Below are positions 56,221 through 64,000 of a DNA stretch of 64,000 bases, piece by piece. This DNA comes from Lachnoclostridium sp. An118 (GTDB lineage: Bacteria > Bacillota > Clostridia > Lachnospirales > Lachnospiraceae), in NCBI RefSeq assembly GCF_002160985.1, contig NZ_NFLQ01000001.1:186001-250000 (forward strand), read 5' to 3'. The translations under genes and the position numbers were made by a program. The notes beneath the pieces are model-generated. The model was not told the DNA's origin. It searched no databases and worked only from the letters and a program-made list of their open reading frames with translations. Within the stretch, counting starts at the first letter, position 1. Every line of letters starts with the position of its first letter.

Positions 56221-56883
56221 CTAGTCCAGTATCCGGCCGTCTGTGGAGATGGTCACCACCTGCCAGGGGATGGATTTTCCGCTGGCCTTCAGCGCCTCCG
56301 TTGCGGCGTGTTGGATGCCGCCGCAGCAGGGCACCTCCATCCGGACGATAGTCAGGTCCCGGATGTCGTTTCCGGAGAGGATCTCGGTCAGCTTCTCTGT
56401 GTAGTCCACGCCGTCCAGCTTGGGACAGCCGATCAGCGTCACACGGCCACGGATGAAATCCTGGTGGAAGCTGGCGTAAGCGTAGGCGGTGCAGTCGGCG
56501 GCGATGAGGAGCCGGGCGCCGCTGAAATAGGGGGCGCTGACAGGAGCCAGCTTGATCTGCACCGGCCACTGGCAAAGCTGGGAAGGCTGGGGTGCCAGGC
56601 CAGGCTGAGAAGCCGCTGCGCCGGAAGCAGAGGGAGCGCCGTCACGCTTTGCGAGATGCCTTTTCACCGCCTCCTCATCGTAGGCGGCGGCCTCCCGCTC
56701 TGTGAAGGTGATGGCACCTGTGGGGCAGGCGGGCAGACAGTCTCCCAGGCCGTCACAGTAGTCATCCCGCATCAGGCGGGCCTTACCGTTCACCATCTCA
56801 ATGGCGCCCTCGTGGCAGGCCTCGGCGCAGAGTCCGCAGCCGTTGCATTTTTCTTCGTCAATGTGTATGATCTTTCGTATCAT
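56221..56883 (-). CDS. 2[4Fe-4S] ferredoxin-like protein with C-terminal domain
   Basis: A 220-residue iron-sulfur protein. Two cluster motifs lie in the first 60 residues: CNGCGLCAEACHEGAI and CDGLGDCLPACPTGAI. A linker (Ala/Pro/Gln-rich, about 80-105) leads to a C-terminal domain with LLIAADCTAYAYASFH and VPCCGGIQHAATEAL, a pattern of 4Fe-4S proteins common in anaerobes and possibly binding a further metal through the Cys pair. Partner enzyme unknown. It is divergent from a Crp/Fnr regulator, which may control it. Confidence 0.88.
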   Translation of the reverse strand: MIRKIIHIDEEKCNGCGLCAEACHEGAIEMVNGKARLMRDDYCDGLGDCLPACPTGAITFTEREAAAYDEEAVKRHLAKRDGAPSASGAAASQPGLAPQPSQLCQWPVQIKLAPVSAPYFSGARLLIAADCTAYAYASFHQDFIRGRVTLIGCPKLDGVDYTEKLTEILSGNDIRDLTIVRMEVPCCGGIQHAATEALKASGKSIPWQVVTISTDGRILD

Positions 56884-56959
56884 GTATCGTCCTCCTCGCT
56901 GTTTCGATAGATGTTCTTGTTTTACACAGGCAGTATAGTATAATAGAACAAAATAATCA

Positions 56960-56973
56960 GTTGCAAATGCAAC
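56960..56973. promoter_or_regulatory. palindrome between Fe-S and Crp/Fnr genes
   Basis: GTTGCAAATGCAAC is a perfect 14-bp palindrome (TTG-N6-CAA core) 16 bp upstream of the Crp/Fnr start, in the divergent gap. The TTG...CAA layout suits Crp/Fnr-family dimers, so autoregulation is plausible. Confidence 0.5.
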
Positions 56974-56988
56974 GGAAAAGAGCGAAAA

Positions 56989-57684
56989 ATGAAGAAATAT
57001 GAAAAAATATTGTTGTCACAGCCGTTTTTTGCCGGGATCGCTGAAGAAGACATGGAGAAAGTCCTGTCCTGTCTGTCGGCAAGGATGCAGGAATATGAGA
57101 GAGGATCCGTCCTTTTCAGGCAGGGTGAGAAGATGGAACAGATGGGGATCGTCCTGGAGGGCAGTCTTTCCCTGGAGAAGGAAGATTTCTGGGGAAATCG
57201 GAGCATCCTGGCGATGGTAGAGGCCGGAGAAGTCTTCGGAGAGGTGTACGCCTGCAGGAAGGAGCGGACTTTGAACATCAATGTGACGGCTCAGTACCGG
57301 ACAAAGGTGCTGCTCCTGGACCTGACGCCGGTGCTTGACAGGGGAGAAGGGGAAGGCCCGGGAAAGGAGAAAGCGCTCTATGAGAAGCTGACCGTCAATC
57401 TTGTCCACATTCTGGCAGATAAGACCTGGTCCATGGCCAGGAAGACAGAGTATCTCTCCGGGCGCGGCATACGGGAGAAGGTGGAGGCCTACCTCTCTGC
57501 CCAGGCTCAGATGGCCGGAGGAGGAGATTTTATCATTCCGTTTAACCGGCAGGAGCTGGCGGATTTTCTGGCTGTTGACCGGAGCGCTCTGTCCCGGGAG
57601 CTGGGGAAAATGCGCCGGGAGGGGATACTGGATTACAGGAAAGATCATTTCCGTCTTCTGGCGGCAGACAGACTGCCGGACTGA
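56989..57684 (+). CDS. Crp/Fnr-family transcriptional regulator
   Basis: A 231-residue regulator. The N-terminal cyclic-nucleotide-like barrel covers about 10-130 (YERGSVLFRQGEKMEQMGIVLEG in parts: VLFRQGEKMEQMGIVL), and the C-terminal winged helix shows FNRQELADFLAVDRSALSRELGKMRREG. The Cys residues of Fnr cluster binding are absent from the N-terminus except isolated ones, so it is not a typical oxygen-sensing Fnr. In anaerobes relatives sense heme/NO or control hcp-like genes. It is divergent from an Fe-S protein gene. Confidence 0.92.
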   Translation: MKKYEKILLSQPFFAGIAEEDMEKVLSCLSARMQEYERGSVLFRQGEKMEQMGIVLEGSLSLEKEDFWGNRSILAMVEAGEVFGEVYACRKERTLNINVTAQYRTKVLLLDLTPVLDRGEGEGPGKEKALYEKLTVNLVHILADKTWSMARKTEYLSGRGIREKVEAYLSAQAQMAGGGDFIIPFNRQELADFLAVDRSALSRELGKMRREGILDYRKDHFRLLAADRLPD

Positions 57685-57789
57685 CCGGGCAGTGTGGACG
57701 GAGAAAAAGAAGACTGGATATATTTTCGGTTTACATGTATAATCTTTATGAAAGAAATTCCGTGACCGGAAAGGAGAGGCGGGAGAAAG

Positions 57790-59898
57790 ATGAGAAAGGA
57801 CATTTTAAAATACACTCAGAACAGGGAGCTGTCCTGGCTGAAGTTCAACCAGCGGGTGCTTGAGGAGGCCCAGGACCCGTCCGTGCCGCTGCTGGAGCGG
57901 ATGAAGTTTGTGGCCATCTTTACCAGCAATCTGGACGAGTTTTTTATGATCCGTGTGGGAAGCCTTTTTGATATGGCGGCCACAGACCCTAAGACGGTTG
58001 ACTCCAGGTCCGGCATGACGCCGGCCCAGCAGCTGGAGAAGATTTACGAGGCGGTAGCCCCCCTTTACAAAGAGAGAGATAAGACCTACGGGGAGATCAA
58101 GAAGCAGCTGCACCCCTACGGCGTGTGCGGGCTGGATTACAAAGAGCTGGAGCAGAGTGAGAAAAAGTACGTGAAAAAATATTTTAAGGAGCAGGTGCTC
58201 CCCATCCTGTCGCCTCAGATCGTGGATGCGGGGCATCCCTTTCCGCACCTGCTCAACAAGGAGCTCTATGTGACGGCCATGCTGAAGCTGGAGGGACGCA
58301 GTATGATGGGGATCGTGCCGGTGCCCAACTTTGTGTCTGATATCCTCTATCTGCCGGGGCATGATATCCGCTATATCCGGATGGAGAAGGTGATCATGGA
58401 GCATCTGGACCTTGTGTTCGGGCACTACGAGGTGTCTGACCGGAACTATATCTGCGTCACGCGAAATGCGGATATCGCACCGGATGACGAGTCACTGGAG
58501 GTCACGGATGATTTCCGTTTTCTGATGAAGCAGACCCTGCACAAGCGCCGGAGGATGGCGGTGGTCCGGCTGGAGATAGCGGAGAAGCTGAACCAGGATA
58601 TGGAGAAATATTTCTGTGAGAAATTTAATATCACAAAGAAGCAGATCTTCCGCACAAAGATGCCTATGAAGCTGGATTACATGTTTGCTATCAGCGGAAA
58701 TCTGCCGGACTCCATGAAGAGGTCCCTCATCTATCATCCCTTCTCTCCGCAGCCGGGGCGCCAGGTGGAGGAGGGGAGCATGATGCGGCAGATCCGAAAG
58801 CAGGATATCCTGCTTTTCTACCCTTACGAGAGTATGGAGCCTTTCCTGCAGCTTATCAAGGAGGCGGCCTTTGACCCCTCAGTCATGACCATCAAGATCA
58901 CGATCTATCGGCTGGCGAAAAAGGCCAGGCTGGTGGAGTATCTGTGCGCTGCCGCTGAGAACGGCAAGGAGGTAACCGTTCTTATTGAGCTCAGAGCCCG
59001 CTTTGACGAGCAGAACAACATTGACTGGTCCGAGCGGCTGGAGGAGGCGGGATGCCGCGTCCTGTATGGATTTGAGGGGTACAAGGTGCACTCCAAGATC
59101 TGCCTGATCACCTATCGGCAGAGAAACGAGATCCAGTATATCACTCAGATCGGAACAGGCAATTACAATGAAAAGACAGCCGCCATGTACACGGACCTGT
59201 CGCTTATGACAGCAAATCGGGAGATCGGCGAGGATGCGGCCCTCTTTTTCCAGAATATGTCCATCGGCAACCTGGACGGCATCTACCGGCATCTGATCGT
59301 ATCTCCCACCTCCCTCAAGCCCAAAGTGCTGCAGCTTATGGACGAGGAGATCAAAAAGGGGCCCAGGGGACGTGTCATCATGAAAATGAATTCCCTGACA
59401 GATGTGGATTTTATTGCCAAGGTGGCGGAGGCGTCCCGGGCAGGTGTGAAGGTTGACCTTATCGTGCGGGGCATCTGCTGCATCCTTCCGGGCGTGCCGG
59501 GCTACACGGACAATCTGACCGTGTCCAGCATTGTGGGGAGATATCTGGAGCATCCCAGGATATTCTGCTTCGGCACAGGGGCGGACCAAAAGATCTACAT
59601 AGGATCTGCGGATATGATGACCCGCAACACGGAGAAGCGGGTGGAGGTGGCCTGCCCGGTACTGGACGATGGGGTCCGGCGCCAGATCAGCTACTATATG
59701 GACGTGATGCTGGCGGACAACGTAAAGGCCCGGGTGCTGCAGAGCGATGGCACATACAAGAAAAAGCCCATCACAGAGCACAGGGTGAACTCCCAGGAGC
59801 GCTTTATGAAGGAGGCCGTGCACGCTGCGAGAAGTGCGGGCGCTTCCCAGAAAAAGAAAGGGCTGCGGGAGAGGATAGCCGGGCTCCTCAGGAGATAG
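57790..59898 (+). CDS. ppk: polyphosphate kinase 1
   Basis: A 702-residue PPK1, full length, which polymerises phosphate from ATP. The N domain starts with NRELSWLKFNQRVLEEAQD, the head domain carries LLFYPYESMEPFLQLI, and the catalytic domains carry KVHSKICLI with the phosphorylated His, IGTGNYNEKTAAMYTDLSL, and IYIGSADMMTRNTEKRVE. AAAGGAGAGG precedes the ATG. Polyphosphate supports stress survival. No ppx gene is adjacent. Confidence 0.97.
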   Translation: MRKDILKYTQNRELSWLKFNQRVLEEAQDPSVPLLERMKFVAIFTSNLDEFFMIRVGSLFDMAATDPKTVDSRSGMTPAQQLEKIYEAVAPLYKERDKTYGEIKKQLHPYGVCGLDYKELEQSEKKYVKKYFKEQVLPILSPQIVDAGHPFPHLLNKELYVTAMLKLEGRSMMGIVPVPNFVSDILYLPGHDIRYIRMEKVIMEHLDLVFGHYEVSDRNYICVTRNADIAPDDESLEVTDDFRFLMKQTLHKRRRMAVVRLEIAEKLNQDMEKYFCEKFNITKKQIFRTKMPMKLDYMFAISGNLPDSMKRSLIYHPFSPQPGRQVEEGSMMRQIRKQDILLFYPYESMEPFLQLIKEAAFDPSVMTIKITIYRLAKKARLVEYLCAAAENGKEVTVLIELRARFDEQNNIDWSERLEEAGCRVLYGFEGYKVHSKICLITYRQRNEIQYITQIGTGNYNEKTAAMYTDLSLMTANREIGEDAALFFQNMSIGNLDGIYRHLIVSPTSLKPKVLQLMDEEIKKGPRGRVIMKMNSLTDVDFIAKVAEASRAGVKVDLIVRGICCILPGVPGYTDNLTVSSIVGRYLEHPRIFCFGTGADQKIYIGSADMMTRNTEKRVEVACPVLDDGVRRQISYYMDVMLADNVKARVLQSDGTYKKKPITEHRVNSQERFMKEAVHAARSAGASQKKKGLRERIAGLLRR

Positions 59899-59958
59899 CA
59901 CCGGATATCCGGGGAGAGAATGTAATAAGGGACAAGAACAGGAGATCAGACAGCATTT

Positions 59959-62052
59959 ATGGGAAAATCATTATACATCGCAGAAAAACCGAGCGTGGCC
60001 CAGGAGTTTGCCAGGGCCCTTCACCTCCGGACAGGCAGGCATGACGGCTATCTGGAGTCGGAGGAGGCGGTGGTGACCTGGTGCGTGGGGCATCTGGTGA
60101 CCATGAGCTATCCGGAGGCCTACGATGAAAAATATAAGCGGTGGAGTCTGGAGACTCTGCCGTTTTTACCGGGGGAATTCAAGTACGAAGTGATTCCCGG
60201 GGTGGCCAAACAGTACCGCATCGTGGCTTCCCTTCTTAACCGGGAGGATGTGGAGACGATCTATGTGTGCACCGACTCCGGGCGGGAGGGAGAGTACATC
60301 TACCGGCTTGTGGAGCAGATGGCGGGCGTGAAAGGAAAGGAGCGCCGCAGGGTGTGGATCGACTCCCAGACCGAGGAGGAGATCCTGCGGGGGATCCGGG
60401 AGGCAAAGAATCTGTCCGCCTACGACAATCTGTCTTCCTCCGCCTACCTGCGGGCCAAGGAGGACTACCTGATGGGGATCAATTTCTCCCGCCTGCTCAC
60501 CTTAAAGTACGGAAACAGCATTTCCAACTACCTGCGGACTAAATATGCGGTCATTTCCGTGGGCCGGGTCATGACCTGTGTCCAGGGTATGGTGGTGCGC
60601 AGGGAGCGGGAGATCCGGGAGTTTGTGGAGACGCCCTTCTACCGGGTGGTCAGCACGATCCCTGTCGGAGAAGGCGGTGAGACCCAGGGGCCATCCCCGG
60701 AGCTTACGTTTGAGGGAGAGTGGCGTGCGGTGGAGGGCTCCAGGTATTTTGCCTCCCCCTGCCTCTACAAGGAAAACGGATTTAAGGAGAAAGAGAAGGC
60801 CCAGGAACTGATCGACCATCTACGCGGAGAAGATGACAGGCTGACCTGCAAGATCCTCTCTATTGAGAAAAAGAAGGAAAAAAAGAATCCGCCTCTTCTC
60901 TATAATCTGGCGGAGCTGCAGAACGAGTGTTCCAAAAGGTTCAAGATCAGCCCGGATGAGACCCTGCGCATTGTGCAGGAGCTGTACGAGAAGAAGCTGG
61001 TCACCTATCCAAGGACAGATGCCAGGGTGCTCTCCACCGCGGTGGCAAAGGAGATCAGCAAAAATCTCAACGGACTGATGAAATACAGCCCGGCGGTTCC
61101 CTTTTTAAATGAGATCGCCTCCATGGGCACCCACAAGGGACTGGCAAAGACCCGGTACGTCAATGACAAGCAGATCACAGACCACTATGCCATCATTCCC
61201 ACCGGGCAGGGGCTCTCTGCGCTGAACAGTGTGGCGCACACGGCAAAAGAAGTGTATGATGTAATTGTGCGCAGATTCCTCAGCATTTTTTATCCTGCGG
61301 CTGTGTACCAGAAGGTATCCATTGTAACAAGCATGAGGGAGGAGCAGTTTTTTTCCAGCTTCCGCGTGCTGGCGGAAGAAGGGTACCTGAAAGTGGCGGG
61401 TATCCCGGGACAGAAAAGAGGAAAGCAGGAGGAGACAGCCGGGGAGCCAAACGACAGCGCTGACTCCGGAAAGGATGATCCGGCAGCTCTCTTTGCAGCG
61501 GTGAAGAGCCTGAAAAAAGGCATGACCCTTCCAGTGTCCTCCCTGGACATCAAGGAGGGAAAGACTTCCCCGCCCAAGCGGTACAATTCCGGGTCTCTCA
61601 TCCTGGCCATGGAGAATGCCGGACAGCTCATTGAGGACGAGGAGCTGCGGGAACAGATCAAAAGTTGCGGCATCGGCACCAGTGCCACGAGAGGCGAGAT
61701 ACTGAAAAAACTGTTTAACAACAAGTATCTGGCGCTTAATAAGAAGACCCAGATCGTGACCCCCACCCTCCAGGGGGAGATGATCTACGACGTGGTAGAC
61801 CACTCCATCCGCTCTCTCCTCAACCCGGAGCTGACAGCCAGCTGGGAGAAAGGGCTGAACTATGTGGCGGAAGGAGAGATCACATCGGAGGAATACATGG
61901 AGAAGCTGGAGCATTTTATTAAGACAAGGACAGACGGAGTCCTGGGGCTTAACAACCAGTATCAGTTAAGAAGCTGCTACGACAGAGCAGCTGCATTTTA
62001 TAAAACAAAAAATAAAAAGCCGGAAGGCGGAAATGGAGCGAAGAAAAAATGA
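59959..62052 (+). CDS. topB: DNA topoisomerase III (type IA)
   Basis: A 697-residue type IA topoisomerase. The TOPRIM part has YIAEKPSVAQEFARAL and CTDSGREGEYIYRLV (DxDxE-like), and the active-site Tyr is in LVTYPRTDARVLS. The C-terminal part is long but has no zinc ribbons, as in many Firmicute TopB enzymes; the charged insert near 480-500 (EETAGEPNDSADSGKDD) is probably disordered. It resolves catenanes and recombination intermediates. It overlaps the next gene by 4 bp (ATGA). Confidence 0.95.
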   Translation: MGKSLYIAEKPSVAQEFARALHLRTGRHDGYLESEEAVVTWCVGHLVTMSYPEAYDEKYKRWSLETLPFLPGEFKYEVIPGVAKQYRIVASLLNREDVETIYVCTDSGREGEYIYRLVEQMAGVKGKERRRVWIDSQTEEEILRGIREAKNLSAYDNLSSSAYLRAKEDYLMGINFSRLLTLKYGNSISNYLRTKYAVISVGRVMTCVQGMVVRREREIREFVETPFYRVVSTIPVGEGGETQGPSPELTFEGEWRAVEGSRYFASPCLYKENGFKEKEKAQELIDHLRGEDDRLTCKILSIEKKKEKKNPPLLYNLAELQNECSKRFKISPDETLRIVQELYEKKLVTYPRTDARVLSTAVAKEISKNLNGLMKYSPAVPFLNEIASMGTHKGLAKTRYVNDKQITDHYAIIPTGQGLSALNSVAHTAKEVYDVIVRRFLSIFYPAAVYQKVSIVTSMREEQFFSSFRVLAEEGYLKVAGIPGQKRGKQEETAGEPNDSADSGKDDPAALFAAVKSLKKGMTLPVSSLDIKEGKTSPPKRYNSGSLILAMENAGQLIEDEELREQIKSCGIGTSATRGEILKKLFNNKYLALNKKTQIVTPTLQGEMIYDVVDHSIRSLLNPELTASWEKGLNYVAEGEITSEEYMEKLEHFIKTRTDGVLGLNNQYQLRSCYDRAAAFYKTKNKKPEGGNGAKKK

Positions 62053-62714
62053 AAGAACTGACCATCAAAGAACTCTATACACTGGACGAGACCATCGCGA
62101 AGGACATTTTCGAGGGAGCTACCTATCCCTGGGAGGTGCTGCCGAAGATCAAGGACTTTATCCTGGAGCTTGGCAAGAGCCTTCCCGAAGACGAGTACGA
62201 CAAGGTGGGAGAGGATGTCTGGATCGCAAAATCCGCAAAAGTATTTGAATCCGCCTACATCCACGGGCCTGCCATCATCGGAAAGGACGCAGAGGTGCGC
62301 CACTGCGCCTTCATCCGGGGTAACGCCATCGTGGGCGAGGGGGCTGTGGTTGGAAATTCCACAGAGCTGAAAAACGTGATCCTCTTTAACAAAGTACAGG
62401 TGCCCCACTACAACTATGTGGGCGATTCTATCCTGGGATACAAGGCACACATGGGCGCCGGCTCCATCACTTCCAATGTAAAGTCAGATAAAAAATTGGT
62501 GGTGGTGAAGACACCGGAGGGAAATATGGAGACCGGGCTTAAGAAATTCGGCGCCATGCTAGGCGACGAAGTGGAGGTTGGCTGCGGCACAGTCCTGAAC
62601 CCGGGCAGCGTGGTGGGAAGCCACAGCAACATCTATCCGCTCTCCTCTGTGAGAGGCTTTGTCCCGGCGGGGAGCATTTACAAGAAGCAGGGCGAGGTTG
62701 TAGAGAAACAGTAA
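62049..62714 (+). CDS. left-handed beta-helix (hexapeptide-repeat) protein
   Basis: A 221-residue protein with a left-handed beta-helix of hexapeptide repeats (VGEDVWIAKSAKVFESAYIHGPAIIGKDAEV in parts: AYIHGPAIIGKDAEVRHCAF; GNAIVGEGAVVGNS) from about 60 to 200. It resembles the nucleotidyltransferase-less acyl/acetyltransferase part of GlmU/LpxA-type proteins and is often annotated UDP-N-acetylglucosamine pyrophosphorylase-like. The N-terminal 55 residues are a helical cap. A trimeric sugar or amino-sugar acetyltransferase is likely, substrate unknown. Coupled to topB. Confidence 0.85.
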   Translation: MKELTIKELYTLDETIAKDIFEGATYPWEVLPKIKDFILELGKSLPEDEYDKVGEDVWIAKSAKVFESAYIHGPAIIGKDAEVRHCAFIRGNAIVGEGAVVGNSTELKNVILFNKVQVPHYNYVGDSILGYKAHMGAGSITSNVKSDKKLVVVKTPEGNMETGLKKFGAMLGDEVEVGCGTVLNPGSVVGSHSNIYPLSSVRGFVPAGSIYKKQGEVVEKQ

Positions 62715-62742
62715 ACAGAAAGTGCAGAAGAGGTGGAGTGGT

Positions 62743-63147
62743 ATGTTTTTGCTGATCACAGGCGGAAGCGCAAGCGGAAAGTCCTGGATCGCGCAGGAAT
62801 TTGCGGGGAAAATGGATAAAGAGCAGTCCACCGTTGTGCTGGACTGTGTGGCGGAGACGCTGACAGAAAAGATCCGGGCATACCAGGGGGAGATCCTTCC
62901 CCAGCAGCAGATCGTGGAGGAAATCCTTTCAGAAATCCATGCGCTGGGGGAGCAGACGGACAATCTGATCGTTGTGACAAACCAGGTGTTTTCTGATGTG
63001 CCGGGGACAGATGAGGAGCGGAAATTCCTGGAATGTCTCGGACAGATCAACCAGACGCTGGCGAAAGAGGCGGATCTTTTCGTGGAAGTGGTCTACGGCA
63101 TCCCCATCTGGAGAAAACAGCGGGATGAAAAGAAAGGTTGGTGGTAA
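62743..63147 (+). CDS. CobU-like P-loop protein, first of two
   Basis: A 134-residue CobU-type nucleotide-binding protein. The start at 62743 follows AGAGGTGG. The P-loop FLLITGGSASGKSWIAQEF opens the protein; later LIVVTNQVFSDVPGTDEERK and LGQINQTLAKEADLFVEVVYGIPIW match the C-terminal half of adenosylcobinamide kinase. It is shorter than classical CobU (about 180 residues) and the middle, which carries the His-GMP site, is not obvious. Together with the next gene it may do the salvage of cobinamide. Only 3 bp separate them. Confidence 0.75.
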   Translation: MFLLITGGSASGKSWIAQEFAGKMDKEQSTVVLDCVAETLTEKIRAYQGEILPQQQIVEEILSEIHALGEQTDNLIVVTNQVFSDVPGTDEERKFLECLGQINQTLAKEADLFVEVVYGIPIWRKQRDEKKGWW

Positions 63148-63150
63148 GAC

Positions 63151-63477
63151 ATGATTTTCATAACAGGCGGAAGCTGTCAGGGCAAGGTGGCCTTTGCAAA
63201 GGAGCAGTTTCCGGATCGCATCCTTATGCCTGCCTATCAGTTTTCCGTGGAAAAATATGTAAAAGAGGGCAAGGACCCGGTGGAACAGACAGAGGCCATG
63301 TTGCAAATGAACCCGGAAGTTGTTATTATTATGAGTGAAATGGGATGCGGTATGACTCCAGGGAAAGCGGAGGACCGGATCCTTAGGGAACAGGTTGGCC
63401 GGGTAGGGTGCTATCTGGCGGACATGGCAGACAAGGTGTACCGGGTGACGGCCGGCATCGGTGAACGCATCAAATAA
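63151..63477 (+). CDS. CobU-like P-loop protein, second of two
   Basis: A 108-residue CobU-like protein. The P-loop ITGGSCQGKVAFAKEQF has Val after the Lys where Ser or Thr is normal (GKV), so nucleotide handling may be weak. The C-terminal part (IIMSEMGCGMTPGKAEDRIL and LADMADKVYRVTAGIGERIK) matches the E-x-G-x-G / AD-x-V-x-R-V-x-x-GI signature of CobU. It appears complete at the ends but too small for both kinase and guanylyltransferase functions. Probably acts with the gene before it in cobalamin assembly. Confidence 0.75.
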   Translation: MIFITGGSCQGKVAFAKEQFPDRILMPAYQFSVEKYVKEGKDPVEQTEAMLQMNPEVVIIMSEMGCGMTPGKAEDRILREQVGRVGCYLADMADKVYRVTAGIGERIK

Positions 63478-63549
63478 AAGAGACAGGCAGGAACTTCTGT
63501 TGTATCATGGAAAGCCTGTGTACAAAAGAATGGTTTATGGAGGTACAAG

Positions 63550-64000
63550 ATGAGAGTTGCGATTATAACAGCGAATACGGCAGTATACAGAGAAAAAGAG
63601 GAAGATGCCGCAGGAAAAGTGATAAAGAAGCTGATCGAGCAGGCGGGACACACGATCGTGTTCCAGAAAGCCCTTCCCTGTGACAGGACTGTCCTCTCCA
63701 CTGTTATGCAGAGGATGGCGGACGGACATCTGACCGACCTGATCCTGACAACAGGCGGAGCGGGCTGCAATGCCGGAGACTGCACGCCGGAGGCCACCAT
63801 GGATGTGGTGGAGCGGCCGGTCCTTGGTATACCGGAGGCCATGCGCGCGTACACGATGAAGCTGACAAAGAGATCCATGCTCAACAGGAGCGCTGCCGGG
63901 ATCAGGGGAGATGTCCTGATCGTTAATCTTCCCGGAAAAGCAGGGGCTGTTAAGCAGTGCCTTGAATATCTGCTTCCGGAGATCACCCACGCGGTGGAAG
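63550..64000 (+). CDS. MoaB/MogA-like molybdopterin-binding protein, 3'-truncated
   Basis: The frame starts at 63550 after GGAGGTACAAG and runs off the window end after 150 codons. It contains VAIITANTAVYREKEEDAAG, LILTTGGAGCNAGDCTPEAT (the GG-x-G-x-D/T-rich loop of MogA/MoaB) and the later GIRGDVLIVNLPGKAGAVKQCL (in parts: DVLIVNLPGKAGAVKQC). The C-terminal NLPG motif is complete, so only a few residues are missing. The family adenylates molybdopterin before metal insertion. The neighbours upstream are CobU-like, so the local cluster mixes cofactor genes. Confidence 0.85.
   Translation, partial: MRVAIITANTAVYREKEEDAAGKVIKKLIEQAGHTIVFQKALPCDRTVLSTVMQRMADGHLTDLILTTGGAGCNAGDCTPEATMDVVERPVLGIPEAMRAYTMKLTKRSMLNRSAAGIRGDVLIVNLPGKAGAVKQCLEYLLPEITHAVE

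Overview
The window looks like chromosomal DNA of an anaerobic, low-oxygen-adapted Firmicute of the class Clostridia, most likely a Lachnospiraceae-type gut organism. The reasons are strong AGGAGG-type ribosome binding sites, sigma-A promoters with 17-bp spacers, mid-50s GC by eye in the core genes, the gene order ylxM-ffh-rpsP-khpA-rimM-trmD followed by rplS-lepB-rbgA-lepB-rnhB-yraN, and families common in that group (QueH, Cys-rich small proteins, DUF1537 sugar-acid kinases, YfcC and GntP permeases). No species is claimed.

Layout. 1-1.8 kb: the end of a patatin-like phospholipase, a YjbQ protein and an HD hydrolase. 1.8-10 kb: a sugar-acid catabolic locus with a GntR/FCD regulator, a beta-hydroxyacid dehydrogenase, two different DUF1537 kinases, a PdxA2-type dehydrogenase, a GntP permease and a DeoR regulator. 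The set fits use of threonate/erythronate-like four-carbon acids, and the promoters carry visible operator-like repeats. 10-14.6 kb: a MerR regulator facing an aminotransferase / Fe-alcohol dehydrogenase / YjiH operon through a 19-bp-spacer MerR-type promoter. 14.6-17.2 kb: a TruA-like protein whose catalytic Asp is Glu, a thioesterase, two overlapping unknown genes and a Cys-rich duplicated small protein. 17.3-28.6 kb: translation and secretion housekeeping, interrupted by an M20 peptidase/YfcC pair. 28.6-34.6 kb: MscS channel, membrane proteins, phosphoesterase, tRNA-Thr(CGT), HD and MBL hydrolases.

34.9-50.0 kb is an accessory region of mixed base composition. It holds an AAA ATPase plus PIN-nuclease pair, an XRE regulator with two operators, a WYL regulator, and a long AT-rich operon: two dynamin-like GTPases, a coiled-coil protein of unknown type, a HerA/DUF87-type ATPase with a Ser/Thr/Gly-rich repeat insert, a NUC-type (DNA/RNA non-specific) endonuclease and a small, probably frameshifted, immunity-like gene. 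An unknown acidic protein and a HipA-like kinase follow. The dynamin-HerA-nuclease operon is the best candidate for an undescribed defence or toxin-delivery system; the ATPase-PIN pair is the second.

50.2-64 kb returns to core genes: an SsuBC-like ABC transporter without a binding protein, a lactate/malate-dehydrogenase-like enzyme, queH, argH, asd, an Fe-S protein facing a Crp/Fnr regulator, ppk1, topB, a hexapeptide-repeat protein, two CobU-like P-loop proteins and the start of a MoaB/MogA-like gene cut by the window end. All assignments are by reading the translated sequences; no database search was run.
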